Shown: in pieces, positions 23,932-38,900 of the stretch | Layout: the number at the start of each line of letters is the position of its first letter | How positions within the stretch are numbered: the stretch's first letter is position 1 | Assembly: GCA_032622095.1 (NCBI GenBank) | Contig: CP136063.1 | Span: 178,293,956 to 178,357,955, forward strand | Direction of reading: 5' to 3' | Source of the DNA: Siphonodentalium dalli | Taxonomy: Eukaryota > Mollusca > Scaphopoda > Gadilida > Siphonodentaliidae | Length of the DNA: 64,000 nucleotides | The notes under the pieces: model-generated | The model's database searches: none | The model's input: only the letters and a program-made list of their open reading frames with translations | What the model was told of the DNA's origin: nothing | Program-made: the position numbers and the translations under genes

Positions 23932-26900
23932 GTAAGTTTGGAGATTCCGTAGTTTATGCTTCGAACATGACAGGCATATAGTTATGTATTATTGGTTTTT
24001 GTCATTTTTTTCTGGGTCATTTTAGTTAGGGTGTTATTTTCTCTTTGAAATTTCAGTCTCTGTCTTCAAATATTACAATTTAATTCAGACAAATGTATCA
24101 AAATTCACTGTGTGCTTTTGAATGGTTTATATATTTGCTGTATCCGCATCCCTATCACAAAAAGTATGTATACATATATAAAATTGATTAAGAGTGATAT
24201 CTGCTGCATATGTATCCGCATCCCGATCACAAACAGTATGTATACATATATAAAATTGATTAAGAGTTATATCTGGAGTGTCAGTGCCAGATGATTAAGC
24301 AAACCGAGGGTAAATTTGACATACCGAATTTTTAGAGTGTATAACTATGCTTCTGTTAAAGGGGTACTGTACGCCAAATGTTGTTGTTGGTTTCTATAGT
24401 CTCCGAATGCAAAAATACAAATTGTCGTTGTCGAGTAATTTTTGTAAAGTTTTCAACCAAATGAATCAAATAAAAGTTATATTATATGCATACTAGTCCC
24501 ATATAATCATTTAAGTTATTGTATCGTCGCTAGTCAGTGAGTGGCTTGAGTGTTCTCCCCGTATCATCATAATATTTTAAGCGATCGGTTTAACAATCCA
24601 GTATCCCTCAATTACTGTTTTTGATTACGGTAGTTCGTAATTTAATTGACGCCATTTTATGGCTCCAGTCATAAATTCAATTTATATCAAATTATTAACT
24701 TTTAAATTATTAAATTTTAAGATAGCCTATTAACCTGAGCGTTTACAGAATACATCTTCGACTCAAATTACTTATGTTTCTATATATTATCGATATTAGA
24801 TCGTTGTTGTCACCGGAAATTTAATGAAAATGGCGTACAGTACCCCTTTAAAGTAATATGAAATACTCCGGTGAGGTGATCAAATATAAATGGAGAATAA
24901 TCTTGTTCAATTCAATTCAATTCAATTCGTTTAATCTTTTTGACCCATAATACATAGGTATTAAGATAACATATAATACATTTTATGTACATGACTTACA
25001 TAATAGATATACAAATGATATACATTATAATATATGAAAAGTATTTACAATAAGTAGTAAGTTTTACAAATATTGTATCCAAATTGACAACTCACACCGT
25101 CGTTGTTATATATGAATTAAATGCTGTGACTCTCGATGGCGAAATCGTTGTCGTTAGTTTATCGCCGATAGATGTGTCCCGAATCGAGTAGTAAATATTT
25201 ACAATTGAGCGTTGTTATGACGATGTTTTATGTATGGTCGATTTGCTTCAAATTTTCGGCGATGTTAGTAGAATGTTTCATTCCCCCAGTTGTCGTAGCG
25301 CCTGAATACTAACTTATCAGTTTCACGCACCCGAGCAAGTACATACTATGTCTTTAACGTCGTTATGTGTTGTTTTTGGTCGTTTCAGCTTCATTCCTGA
25401 TCCCATACTTCATAATGCTTTTGGTTGCTGGATTACCATTATTTCTGTTGGAGTTGTCATGGGGACAATTCTGCTCGAGTGGACCAATAACAGCATGGAA
25501 AATGTGCCCTTTGTTCACAGGTGAGTATATATACGTGTGTGTAAAAGGCTTATTTTAGTGACCAGTCTTCAAATTTAGCCTGGTGATTGTTGGATATTCT
25601 CACATTGCGAGGATTAATTAGTTATGCCGATAGACACGCGAAATACTTGCATAACAAAACTGTCCCCGGTCATTTGTTCGGAGGACTATTATAAGCATCA
25701 TGACAGTGCTTGTGTCCGCGTGCATACGCACGTCTGTGTGTCCGCCCGGGTTGTTCTGATCATAACATTAACAATATTAACCAGAATAACATGGGATTTG
25801 TTATATAGTTGATATTTGAGAACGCGCAAGTCAAGTTCGAATTTGGTCACGGTCTGATAATTTTTGACGGAGTTATGACATTTTCTACTTAGAAATCGCG
25901 GTTTTTGATATTGAATCGGTAAATATAACTCGAGCAATATCCGACATAATGTCTTGATATGTGTGGTATGTAGATCACATTTGAAAATATACAGGTCAAG
26001 GTAGATTTTGTTCATGTTCCGATGATTCTGGCGGAGTTATAACATGTATCTGCATTGAGTTATGCTCCTTTTTCGACTTAGAAATCTTAATTTTTGGGTT
26101 GCTCCGACGAGAACTTGAGCAACACTTAAGGATGCATAATCCGAATTGAAGCTCCCAAATTACTATTTAGTTGGCTTCGGTTGTAAAAAATAGTCGAGGA
26201 ACCCACCCATCAAAGCTCAGAGTGATCAGATATCGATTTTTTAATTCTATTATTTTTCATCACCGGTACTTTTTAGTGGCCTGGAAAACAGTGTACGAGC
26301 CGACGGTCTCGGACCAAATTGCGGATGAAGATGGATAACTCTAAAATTAATTGGCTTTTTAAAAACAAATGTTGATAAACAACAGGTTTTGGGCAAGTAT
26401 TCGTTTTGGATAAGTATTCGATTCTGATAACTGAAGCGGCATTTAAAAACATGTTGTTGTTGTTATTTTTGGAATCTGTTGATAGGGGGTCCATCGAATC
26501 GGAATGAGAACCTTTAAAGGCCCACATAATTTTCGAACCCCCAGATCACATTATATAAATTATATGCCATATTATATACTATTTGAAAGAGGAAGCTCTA
26601 AAAAATTGTATTTTCAACTTATGCGATGTAATAAACTGTGAACATATTGTTTTTGTTGAGAGACGTTTCTATTACTCTATGGACACCGTCTGAGACACGG
26701 ACGTTCCAAATGGTGATGAATTATAGTGTTTTAATCATATTTTATGGCATATATTGTTATTAAAACCGTATATCAAGGCACTATAAAAACATAATCGGTG
26801 ATTCGAAAATTAAGTGGGACTTTAACATAACTTCTTGATATTTGGTATGTCGTTCACATTTATAGAAGTCATGGATCAAATTCGTTCATGGTCCGTTGAT

Positions 26901-29900
26901 TTTTGACGGAGTTATGCCTCTTTTTCGACTTAGAAATAATACATTTTTGGATTGTCTGGATGATAACTTGAGCAAAATTAACAATAATTTCTTTACATTT
27001 CGAGTTATATGCCTTTGTTCGACATGGAGATTATACTTTTTGTGTTGTCTAAAAGATAACTTGATCAATCGTCCAAAATAAACTTTTGATATTTGGGTCT
27101 GTTTCACCTTTGCAAGTTGCCAGAATTTTACTTCTTTGTTCTTAAATAAGGCCAATGTCACCAAAACAATATATATTTTCGGGGGACGTGGTTTCAGCGA
27201 CATTTTATTAATATTTATCGCCATCGAACAACCAAAGCACAAACGTCCCTTGCGAGTGGGAACGGTTTGACATTTGTGGCGAAGTATCAGGAAATGAAAG
27301 TGATACCTAGTAATATACTTCATCTGGATCTGACAATGGAGTTTGTAAACGTCTGACGAATGCAGGGATGGGGGTCCTTGACTTGTTTGGCCTCATCATC
27401 GAGTGTATACAATTTGAACCTTATACGTATATAATGGTTATGTCATGTATCCAATGTATCGCAATAATTTGGGTCTTAGAAACATTATAAGTACAGTATT
27501 CATCTGCATGCTGTCGTATCAGATGGGGCATTTTAAATTAAGTTTCACCGAGACCGAGCAGCAGACCCATATCTAACACAATTCTCACGCTGCGGATTAC
27601 AAGGCGTGTGTTTCTTCTAACTTTCTAGATTGCATTGAAGCTACATAAACGGGACAATACAATAGAGCGTATATCTGGAGTATATATACACTTTATTTAA
27701 GATATCGAAATGCATTTTTTAATTTAAGTTGCGTCGGTTAGCATGTAACCATATATGTCATATATCGTACATGTAACTTGACCGCCGTACATCGTGATAT
27801 TCGACGAACTTGATACAAAATAACAATTAAGAATTGTGTACAATTAAGTCCCATGAAAATTCTATGGAAGCAAAATGGTCAACTCGGGACGGGTCAACCG
27901 ATTGAGCCCAAACTTGCTACATATGGGTACTTTTGTCCCGAAAGTGTCACGGACGGGTCAAATCGTGACCCCGACGTGACATTGACCTTCAGACTGGTCA
28001 ATTCAAGGTCAAATGGGGTAAAACTGGCGGATTTCTGTACTTTTGTCCGGGGAGTGTTTTGGACGGGTCAAATCACGACCTGACCTTGACCTACAAAATT
28101 GTCAATTCAAGGTCAAATTGGGTAAAACTTGCTGATTTCGACGAAATTTGGTGCAAATGCAGCACAATTAAGTGTCTCGGAACCTGAACAAAGTCATGGG
28201 ACGAATGCCGCCAGTGATACATTTGTTGGATTCAATGATGGCCAAAACATTTCAATACATATACAGGTATAATGCAAAACAACGAGCCTCATAGATGCAA
28301 CATACTTTGCAACACGGTCCGGACATTTTTCAAAGAAAGGTCAAATTCTACTGATGTCGGGAGACATTTCGTTCTTACAATGACACAGTCCAACACGTAA
28401 TTATGTTTTAGATGGAAGAAATTAAATTTTTTCGATGCTAAATTTTTAACACAGGATTTCCCATTAAAATCGATTTATGTCGATAATGTTTTAACTCTTA
28501 TTTTTCAAAATTTTAAGCTGAGACTTGGTGTGTCTGTGTATAATACTTACATATTCTTAAAACGACAGAGTCCAACACGTAATTATGTTTTTGATGAAAG
28601 AAATTCATTTTTTTCGATGCTAAATTTCGAGCGATAACGTTGCGTTGAATTGTAAACAAACGATCTTTTATAGCGACGCGTCATATACAAACGCTCATTA
28701 AATTATCACGTGATTAACCCCCCGCAGTGCCGTTTTTGTGATTGGGAGTGGAGAATGAGTGCTCAGAGCTTCTTCAAAACGCCGCGACGACGATTCACGT
28801 GGGTTTTTACCCTTAGATGGGAAGTTTGAGCTCAATCGAGCCAGCAGTTTTCGAGTCTATAAAGGACAAATATACACATATATTTACACATATATTTACG
28901 TAGTTCTCAAAATATATAGGAGATATCAGCAATGATTCAATATAATATATACTATAGTAACTATTTCATAATTACATCAGTAGAATTTGACCTTTCTTTG
29001 AAAAATGTCCGGACCGTGTTGCAGAGTATGTTGCATGTATGAGGCTCGTTGTTTTGCATTATACCTGTATGTATTGAAATGTTTGTCCATCATTCAATCC
29101 AACAAATGTATCACTCGTCATCTCTATATCATCAAAGAAGTGTTTATCTTATAATATATGTTGCAGTGCACAAGGAAATGTTCTTCATTCTCAACCTCCA
29201 TGTTACATTTCCTACAAATTCAGTATGTGATCTGAATGTGATTCAGATGTCCCTCGGCTCAGATCAGGTTTGAAAATGGGTCCGAAGTTGTTGGGTCGTG
29301 GATAATCATATCGCAGTCTGGGCTATAAAAAGACCCCGACATGGGTGAACACCCGGATCGATTTTCAAGCTTGATCTAAATGTATATAGGGACATCTCAT
29401 GCAGTGTGACATTCCACAGAACGTGGAGAAATAGATACACTTTGTTCTTATATTAATTATTGATACAGCTCTCCAAAAACGAAACTTTGCGTGTTGAAAC
29501 CATTGTTATAAAAAAAACTGATACAGTGATTAAAATGTTGTCAACAAACATCGCAAATCGGAAAGTAAGTTAAATTATTTTAGTCTAAATAATAGTAAAT
29601 ATATATGATTTTCAGAATATATATACCTTCAATGCTTCGACACTTGCCAACACTGCAATGGCTTCGGTATGCGCAATCTCGTTATTGGAAATTTGTATTA
29701 ATAATGAGAATAAGAACACAGTCGATTTATTTAACATGTATTTGTTGATGACAGTGGTTTTACATACTTTTATATTTTAGAAAAATGTATGTTAATTCAC
29801 ATCAAACCACATCGAATGCCTTGTGTGCCATAATTTAAAGAGCGTTTGTTCATTCTTTTTCTATTATTTTCGACTGTCTTGAGAGCTTCGTGTTTCTTGT

Positions 29901-32900
29901 GTGTTACGATTTATTTTCGAATGACGATAATTACGCGCGCCGCGTATATACTGTCCTAGAGATTCTAGATAGCTGTGGGCGCTGACATTAACATGGGTGT
30001 TTTATTTATAGAATGGGAAATTTTGGGATGATTAAAAGTCGAACTGCGAGCCAGAGGCCGATTTCGGTAAAAGGTGTAGTTGGGAATTTCAATTTCGTTT
30101 ATTCTCCTTTACATTATTATGTCAATAATGTTTATTTTTGGTTTGTGACAAGCTATGTCAATTACAAATAAAATAAATGAAAAAGATAATTTGTAAGTTT
30201 TATATTTCAACTTTATAGACATTTTTCGTTCTGCAGCCTACTGGAGATTGTGGTCGGCCGCCGGTTCCTTAATTAGGTGCTGGTTGTTATTGTTATTTTA
30301 ACAGAATTCTGAGTTGGTCATTCGCGAAACCAATATATTTTATATTCTATAATTACAATCATGGGTATATAATATATTATCTTGAGCGCGTTACCATTTC
30401 TGATTATGGTTTTCTTGTTGTGATTGTTCAGAACTTCTGACCAATTTTACGCCTCCATTGTGAAAATCACTGCACGCAAGGTTGAAATCCATCAGCGAAT
30501 AGTTCACACATTGCCGAATTCCAAACACCTCGTCAGATTTTTCGCGTTCTTGTTCGCAGGCGTTGGTTGGTGCGTGACGTTTATCACAGGAATGGTGACC
30601 GTTTACTACACAACAATAGTTGCGTACTCAATTTACTACATGATGGTGTCCTTCGTTAACATGAACACCCATCTACCTTGGGCGGTATGCGACCCTGCCT
30701 GGAGTACGACCAGCTGCCGAGACATAGCATATCCAGACTTCAGTAGCTTCGGAAACAACGAAACGGGACGATACACGGCAGCTATATGTAAGTATATACT
30801 ATAGTTGGGCTACCCGGCGTTGCTATGGGAAAGACGATTGGAAACAACAAAGTGTTTAGACATGCATTTACTAAATTTCATTGAACTTCTTGGTGCACCA
30901 CATTGGTGGTCTTCCCTTCTGCTGCACGATGGATACGTATTGTGATGATCCAACCCTCGATCACCCAACGTGAAACTGACAATGCTGGGAGTCATGATAT
31001 GGTATGTATATAAAGAGCTTATGTTATTCGAGACTATATATGTGTGACGTTGGGTCTGGTCTCTGTAGATTAATAATACAAAGCATTTACCGTTGATCTA
31101 TATATATTCATGATATGGTATGAATAAAGAGCGTTCTGCTCGCTTATGTGCAGCAACTTGTTAACAATATTCCGTGCGGCGTCTCACCTGGTATTTTAAA
31201 GACGTCTGATGTCAATGGGACATCTAATTATATTCTATACTAAATGGATTCTCCCAGTCAGTTAAACAGTGTACATGTATATGCTTTATTCTCTGATCCA
31301 GAATACACAAGAAAACTAAGATGCATGCATCAGGTCGGCCGTGAACTATCTACCATAGAATTGTTGTAGCTATCGATTATACATTTTGAAACACCTGTAT
31401 GTATGTATGTATGTGTGTATGCGTGAATGCATGTGTGTATGTGTTATAGACTCTAACACTGCTCGAATTTGGTATTTAACGTGTCAACTTGACCTCGCTC
31501 ATAGGCATGTTTCTGGACCTTGACCGATCCGACTAAAAATTTGTGTGTAGGACTACATCGATCCCGGGAGCAATATGGACGGGTCCAATTTCACGTGGGA
31601 CCATGTTCTCGAACGTGCTGATATAGGCATGTTTCTGGACCAATTGAACAATAGTTTGGCCAGACGCTGTATATACTGGGTACTGTCCAGATGGAGGCGA
31701 TCACAAAAAAAATCCCTAACTAGCCCGAACGAAGTCGAGTACATCAGCTAGTTTAATATATATTTTGGACATTTGTCTGTCTGTTTGTCTGTTAGCTATG
31801 GCCGGGAAAACTGCCGGACAGATTTGACGAAATTTGATACCTAGGGGTAATTATTTCCAGGGAGTATTTTGGACGGGTCAAATCTTGATCCCGACCTGAC
31901 TTTGACATTCAAAAAGATCAATTCAAGGTCAAATCTGGTAAAACGGAAGTATTTCAACGAAATTTGATACCTACTGTTACTTTTGTCCCAGGAGTGTTTC
32001 GGGTGGGTCAAATCATGACCATGACCTGATCTTGACATTCAAAATTGTCAATTCAAGGTCAAATCGGGTATAAAGCCGGGCGGATTTCGACGGGTACTTT
32101 TGTCGTGACTTTTGTCCGGGGAGTGTTTTGGACGGGTCAAATCGTGACCCCGACATGACCTTCACCTTTAAAATAGTCAATTCAAGGTTAAATCGCGCAT
32201 TTCTCCGAAAATCAGAGGGGAACATCCCGGACGAAGTGGGGTCCACGAGCTACTATTATATATTTCTAGATTTAGTTACAAACTAAATACCTGTATATTG
32301 TACAAAGAAATGTTTGACAAATATATCTGTATCAATATTACCATACGGGTCATTAAAATAGATACGACGAAACAAATTTTGAAGGGTGCATGTATCAGGT
32401 AAATATTTATATTTCAAATGATGACAGGAATGCAGAAAGTTGGAGTACCTACGTAATACTGGCTATCCGCATGAAGAGATATACATGTATATAAAAACCA
32501 GATGAGGGATATGTCTGTACAGTTGCTAAACAATTCAGTCATGCAAAAGAGGATCAAAGAGTAAGATACCAAATTGCTGCCTGTGGTAATGTTTTTTAAC
32601 GAAATTCGGGAAAATTAGATTACTCTCACCCTGGTTATCCAGAAGATAATTGTGGAATCTGATGTCGATCGGACAAGGGGTGTCGTCTGTAGGATCAACC
32701 AAATTATTTAGCCATAAAAATAGTAAAATTGAAGATCACCGCTGGCAGTGATGTCTTCACAAGGACAGTTTGAGAACAAAATATGGCTCACATCTAGCGG
32801 TGACCCAAAATATCCACATAAGAAAAAGTTCTCCAATAAAAGCTGGCTACAGGGTGCGCCAATTGATTCAAATTCGAAATTTAGCAGGGTGTACTGCTTG

Positions 32901-35900
32901 TGGCCATGTTTTCCCCGCAAATTTGATAGACTGATGGACAAAACCACTGAATCCGTTGAATCAATATACATGTATACATGGATTAATTTATATGCATTGT
33001 TATACACAGTACTGGTATATAAAGGTACTGAAAATAACTATATTACTAGTATACACAAAATAAACCATATATCATGGCTATGGGTTCTAATATCCGAACA
33101 TGACAGCTGAGAACTTGGTGTGAATTAAAGAGTGGTGGTTTCTCAAGCATATCTAACCCTCCACGTTAGAAACATGCCATTAAATGTCATAAGTATAATC
33201 TAGCTTGAGGACAGAAGTGATCCATAAAACCCCCCTTAATTCAACCAGGTCCTCGCGCGATGTATGATCGACCACATGATGATCTAGGGGGATTAGAATT
33301 GATGTATAAAAACAGCACTGCATGTAAATATAAAATAAAATAGTGCTACATCTTATTACAGATTATTGCCATATATAATCAGTGATTATACAGACAGTCT
33401 GACAAAATAAAGTTTCAGTGACACTCTATCCGAAGAGGGGAATAATTTCATCTGTTACAGTCAATGGAGCAATTATGAATCTGGAAAGGTGAAATTTCTA
33501 AGTAATACTAGATATCGACATGACGCGATAAAATATAACGTAAATGCAATATGGCCGCTGGCGACCATTTTTTCCTATGAAATTAAAAAAATATTTGATA
33601 GCTCTCATCTGATAGATGAATATCAAGATAAATATGAAGTTTGGTGATGATCGGATGAGTGAAGTGGACTGTGGTCTGTGCTAAACGGTTTAGTAATGCT
33701 TAAAAAGATTCTTACCTTAATATTTTTATGTTCACTTTATAAACTTCACTGAGTCATCTTTGTCATGTATTGAGTTTGATATCTTTTGTTAACAGTTTAT
33801 AAATCATGTATGTCTCATGTTTGTTATTTTAATTTATGTGTTTATTATCATTAAATAAAGTTGCATTCCTTAAAAAGATGCTTACCTCAATGTTTTTATG
33901 TTCACTTTATAAACTCCACTGAGTCATCTTTGTCATGTATTGAATTTGATATCTTTTGTTAACAGTTTATAAATTATGTATGTCTCGTGTTCGTTATTAT
34001 ATTATATACACTTTATAGTGTGTTTTCAGAACGAAAACAAATTGAATAAAATCAACAAATTTGTAAATTTAAAAACAATTCAAACGTTGTTGTATTCCAT
34101 GTCCCAGCCCGGACATATACACCAAATTTCAATAATATTCATTGAGAAACAACGGACCAAACGCTATTTCACACCCGTATACATCTTTTATTCCGTATCG
34201 GACTCGGGTACATGTTATAGTAGGTACCGAATTGACACACGTCGACTGGGCGAGTTGGCCCTGGGGCGATTAGGCCGACTCCGGCACATTCTAGAATTTA
34301 CCGTATGTATCCGTTTACGCGTAGTTTACTTTAGAAAGTTCCGCAATTAATACCGTAAATAGAGCGACCATATTTGACAGAGAATGCCTCTGTTATTGAT
34401 TATCAAGTTGCTGTACATTAAAAACGACAAATTCACATGCTCGTTCAAGCGCAGTAGTCTATTTTCCCCATGTTAAAGGACATCCACAAATACTAAATAA
34501 CGCTAACCTACTGCCGAATGTTTGACACGACAACTGTTAACATATTTGGGCTGAATTCATCTGACGCGGTATTATTCCTCAAAATAAACAACAAAACCAT
34601 CGTTACTTGGAAATGTAGTTTGGGCTAACATTTACATAAATCCTCCAGATCAATTATCCGACACACACGTCAGATGAAAAAGTCACATGAAGTAACCGGC
34701 CAAATTGGCCGAAATAAATGGATATTGAGAAATATAAATGGAGATAGTATACAAAAGATAAATAGGGTGAAACATGGAATATGCATGTATGTACATAATA
34801 TACATAGATTCTCCGGTTGACATGCAGCCTGATCAGTATGACTGGGTATAAATACTTAGTGACTTTGTAGAGCAAATCCGTGCTCATATCAGCAGCATTT
34901 TCATTTTCTACCACAACCACTACTACCACTCTCATTTTCTCAATCACCACCGTCATCAACATAGTCACCATCATATGTACTTCACACCACCATCATCATC
35001 ATTATCATGGACATCATCATCACCATCATCATCAACATCATCATCATCATCATCATCACATATACTCGACATCACCATCACACCACCATCATCATCATCA
35101 TCATCATTATCCTCATCAGCATCATCATCATCATCGTGATGATCACTCTCAGCATCGTCAGTGACCATATTTACATCATCATCGTGATCATCATCACCAT
35201 TTTTCATCATCATTATCGTCATCTCCATCTCCGTTGTCATCGTCGTGAGATCCATCGTCACCGGCATCGCCATCACCGTAGTCGTATACATCATAATCAT
35301 CCTAGTCATCATCAACGACAGCAACAAAAACAACAACAACAACAGAAACAATAAAGCAATAACAGCAATGTCACGTTAAGAAAACCCCTGGTTAATAATA
35401 CGGATAAAAGCACACAACCTTCGCCAGGAAGCTACATCCGTCATGTTCAGAATATCATTCATGATTATTGTATTTGGTCGGCCCAGACATTCTCTTGGCA
35501 AATACCGTGTACGTTGTTCAGTAAATTTCTTGCATTCAAACAAATAATGAAATTCGTCACCGACCCTCCCATCATCGCAAATGGTACACATGTCGTCGCA
35601 TCCAATGTGGCATGACCACCGGCTGGTTTCAATTGGTAATCTATGATTGCTTGTGCGAAATTTACACAATGTGGTTCTATTTCTGTCGTCCAATGTATTC
35701 AAATATTCTTCAAAGTTAATGTCATGCTTGAATATGCGATATATTTTACCTCTACTTGATAGGTCTAATTCGTGTTGCCAACTATCTCTGTATTTGCTAA
35801 TCAGACTACATTTCACATACTCTAAGATTGTTTCTGGAAACGACAGGTGATCAGTTTGTAGGAGGTGCCCCTGACCACAATTTATCAGAATAAGTCGGAT

Positions 35901-38900
35901 CTTTCTTATCCACAAAAAGCTAGGCAGAGTATTTTTATGAAATGTTCTAGCTAAGTTGTATAGGTTTTTACAGTATCTGTTTCCATTCATGTTCATTATT
36001 TTAGCCCAATACTTCACCATTCTGAAATGGATTGTTACGTCAATCGGTGATCTTCCGCTTTCGCCATAAATCATGAAGTTTGGTGTTGAAGGTTTAAGTT
36101 TCAGAATATGTTTAATGAATTTCCTATGAATATTTTCAAGTATATCGTTATTACCGAAGCCCCAAATTTCACATCCGTATGTGAGAATCGGTAATACTTG
36201 TAAATCAAATAACTCAAACTGGGTTTTGACTGATAAACAGTGTGTTCTTGACTTAGAGATTACAGAAAACATTGATTTTGTGGCTTTAATTGCAAGTAAT
36301 TTTTTGGCTTCAGAGAATGAACCGGATTTAGTAAGAACTATGCCAAGATAATTGAATTTTTTAACTATTTCTAGTTCCTTTCCATCGTACATAAATTTGG
36401 CGTTTTTTGGCTTACTTCTTTTTGATATTAGAAGAATTTTGGTTTTCTCCACATTTACAGTAAGTTTCCATTTTTGGCAGTATTTATGGAATATATCTAG
36501 CTCATTTTGAAGTTTCTTAGGAGTTTCTGCCATTAAGACAGTGTCGTCTGCATAAAGGATTACAAACAGTTTCAAAAAAACATTGATTTTATTTTCCAAT
36601 TCGAAAGAAATCTTTTTGAGCCCAATAACGCCTTCGTTAGTCATGAAGCTTTGGAGATCATTTAAGTAGATACAGAACAACAGGGGCGATAAGTTTTCCG
36701 CCTTGTCTGACTCCAGACAGACAGGGAAAATAACCAGACTTATCGTTACCCAATTTCACAGATGACTTTATATTAGAATACATGTTGCGTATGACCTTGA
36801 AATTTTTTCCAGTAATGTTGTTTGCCATGAGTTTTTGCCATAGACCTATTCACCAAACTTTGTCAAATGCTTTTTCGAAGTCTACAAATGCGCAATAAAG
36901 ATTTGAATTTATTTCCCTTGTCAACTCACTTAGAATGTGTAATAGAAATATGTTGTCAGTTGTAGAATAACCTTTGCGAAAACCTGATTGGTTTTCGAGA
37001 AGTGTTGCATTTTCCTCAACATAAGTATACATTCTATTTGTAAGAATTTTCGTGAATAATTTTCCAAAGCAGCTCAATAACGTTATGGGTCTATAATTTT
37101 TTGGGTCCTTCATGTCGCCCTTATTTTTGTATAATGGTACTATTGTTCCTATTCCCCACGCTTCTGGTATACATCCTGAGTCTAATATAAGATTGAACAG
37201 TTTACAATAAATATCTACCATGTTTTCCGCTGTTGCTTTTAGGTATTCATTAAGAACCATATCTTCCCCAGGCGACTTATTATTTTTCAAACTTTTCAAG
37301 GCTGACTTTATTTCTTCAACAGATATTGGCCTGTTTAATACGCTATCATGATCCAAAGAATTACATTTGTATTCGATGTCGATATCTTGAGAATGTGTAA
37401 CAGAGTTAAGCTCTTTAAAGTATTCCTCAAGAGTATCTATGCTTATTTGCGGAACGGCCCTTTTTCCATTTCCGCCAAGTTTTTTCCAAAATTTTCTAGG
37501 GTTATTTACTTTCGTATTTGTCATTTCGAAAGATATGTGATCTCTATGCTTTGATATGGCAAAATCTAACTCCAGTTTGTACTCTCGTGACTTTTCTCTT
37601 AATACATATCTAACATCGGAATGGCATATTATTTATTTGCAGGGATGGACAGGTAATATAAACAGACGACACATAAATACAAAATTAAAATACAGAACTT
37701 ACTATCTGAACATTTTCAATGGGATAACTACTCATCAATGATGCACGCAAAGGGTTAAACTGCCATTTTCGGAAGATGTCAATTGTCCAAGGATAGACAT
37801 GGTTCATTTTAATTGGAGATTGATCAGAGTTATCTAGTTATAATCTAATCGACTTTGGTGACTGCCATGCAAATTAACCAGTAATAAATCAACCGATTTC
37901 TACAAGTTCTTTAAAATCAACTTGTATAGATTGACCCCTTTTGCTTCCATGTACACACGTTATTATACTGCCAAACTATGGTTCGATATCGGTGTAACGA
38001 GATGTTTCGTAAAACGTCTTGTCACTAAGTCGCGGCCATATATCGCTTATATACACACAATTTATCTGTGTTGAATCATGACACATTAACCTAATCTGTT
38101 TCACTCACGGGTACAGATGAAATTGCATATGTATCAGTTTATGTGATACTTCAAGTGATGTTTGTTGCATGCTGCCAAAGTGAACATCGTGTATTTTGTA
38201 CTCAGAACATAAGCGCGTGCACGCGATGCAATTCTCTAGACCATTTGCACACATTATCAACATCACTCAAATTACACCTTATATATATGAATGTCACATC
38301 ACGACAAGAACCGGATTACAGACTTCAATTTACGGCTTGCTGTGCATGTGCCATTAAAAACAATATTTTTTATTACGCCAAAGAAAAACATATTTGGTTG
38401 GGGTTTCCCAATTTTAAACACCCTAAAAAGTAGTTCGTTGTACACATTAAATTTTCAACACATTGTATAAGTGACAAATAAACGTCAAAACCCCCACATA
38501 TTTCAATGTCAAATAGATTTGTTGATTTTTCCCAAGTATTTGGTTTATAACAAAAAACAATGAAAACTCTTATCGGCCCAATGATATCATTGGATTTCAA
38601 GGCAGAAAAGAAAGCCATACAAATATCTTAATAAGCCTACCTATATCGACCAGATTTTTGTCTGACATGCAACTCAAATGTAACTCAAATCACATATTTA
38701 TTGTCCCGAAAGAAATTCCGAGGAATATTGTAATCAGACGCGTCCGTGCTTGTGACCATCCGAATCCTTGGCATGTTGTTAAAGGTACTCAATCCGATCA
38801 GACGCTACTAACTTACTATTTCTTTGGCTTCGGGGGTAAAAAATATTTGATTCGAGTCGAGGAACCCACCCATCAAAGCTCAGGGTGATTAGATATCGAT

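Noticed and set aside
31396-31445. Possible regulatory TG/TA tract
   Set aside because: Simple microsatellite; no adjacent signal supports a function.
34880-35354. Open frames rich in His, Ile and Asp on both strands
   Set aside because: They are translations of the (ATC)n microsatellite, open in several frames at once.
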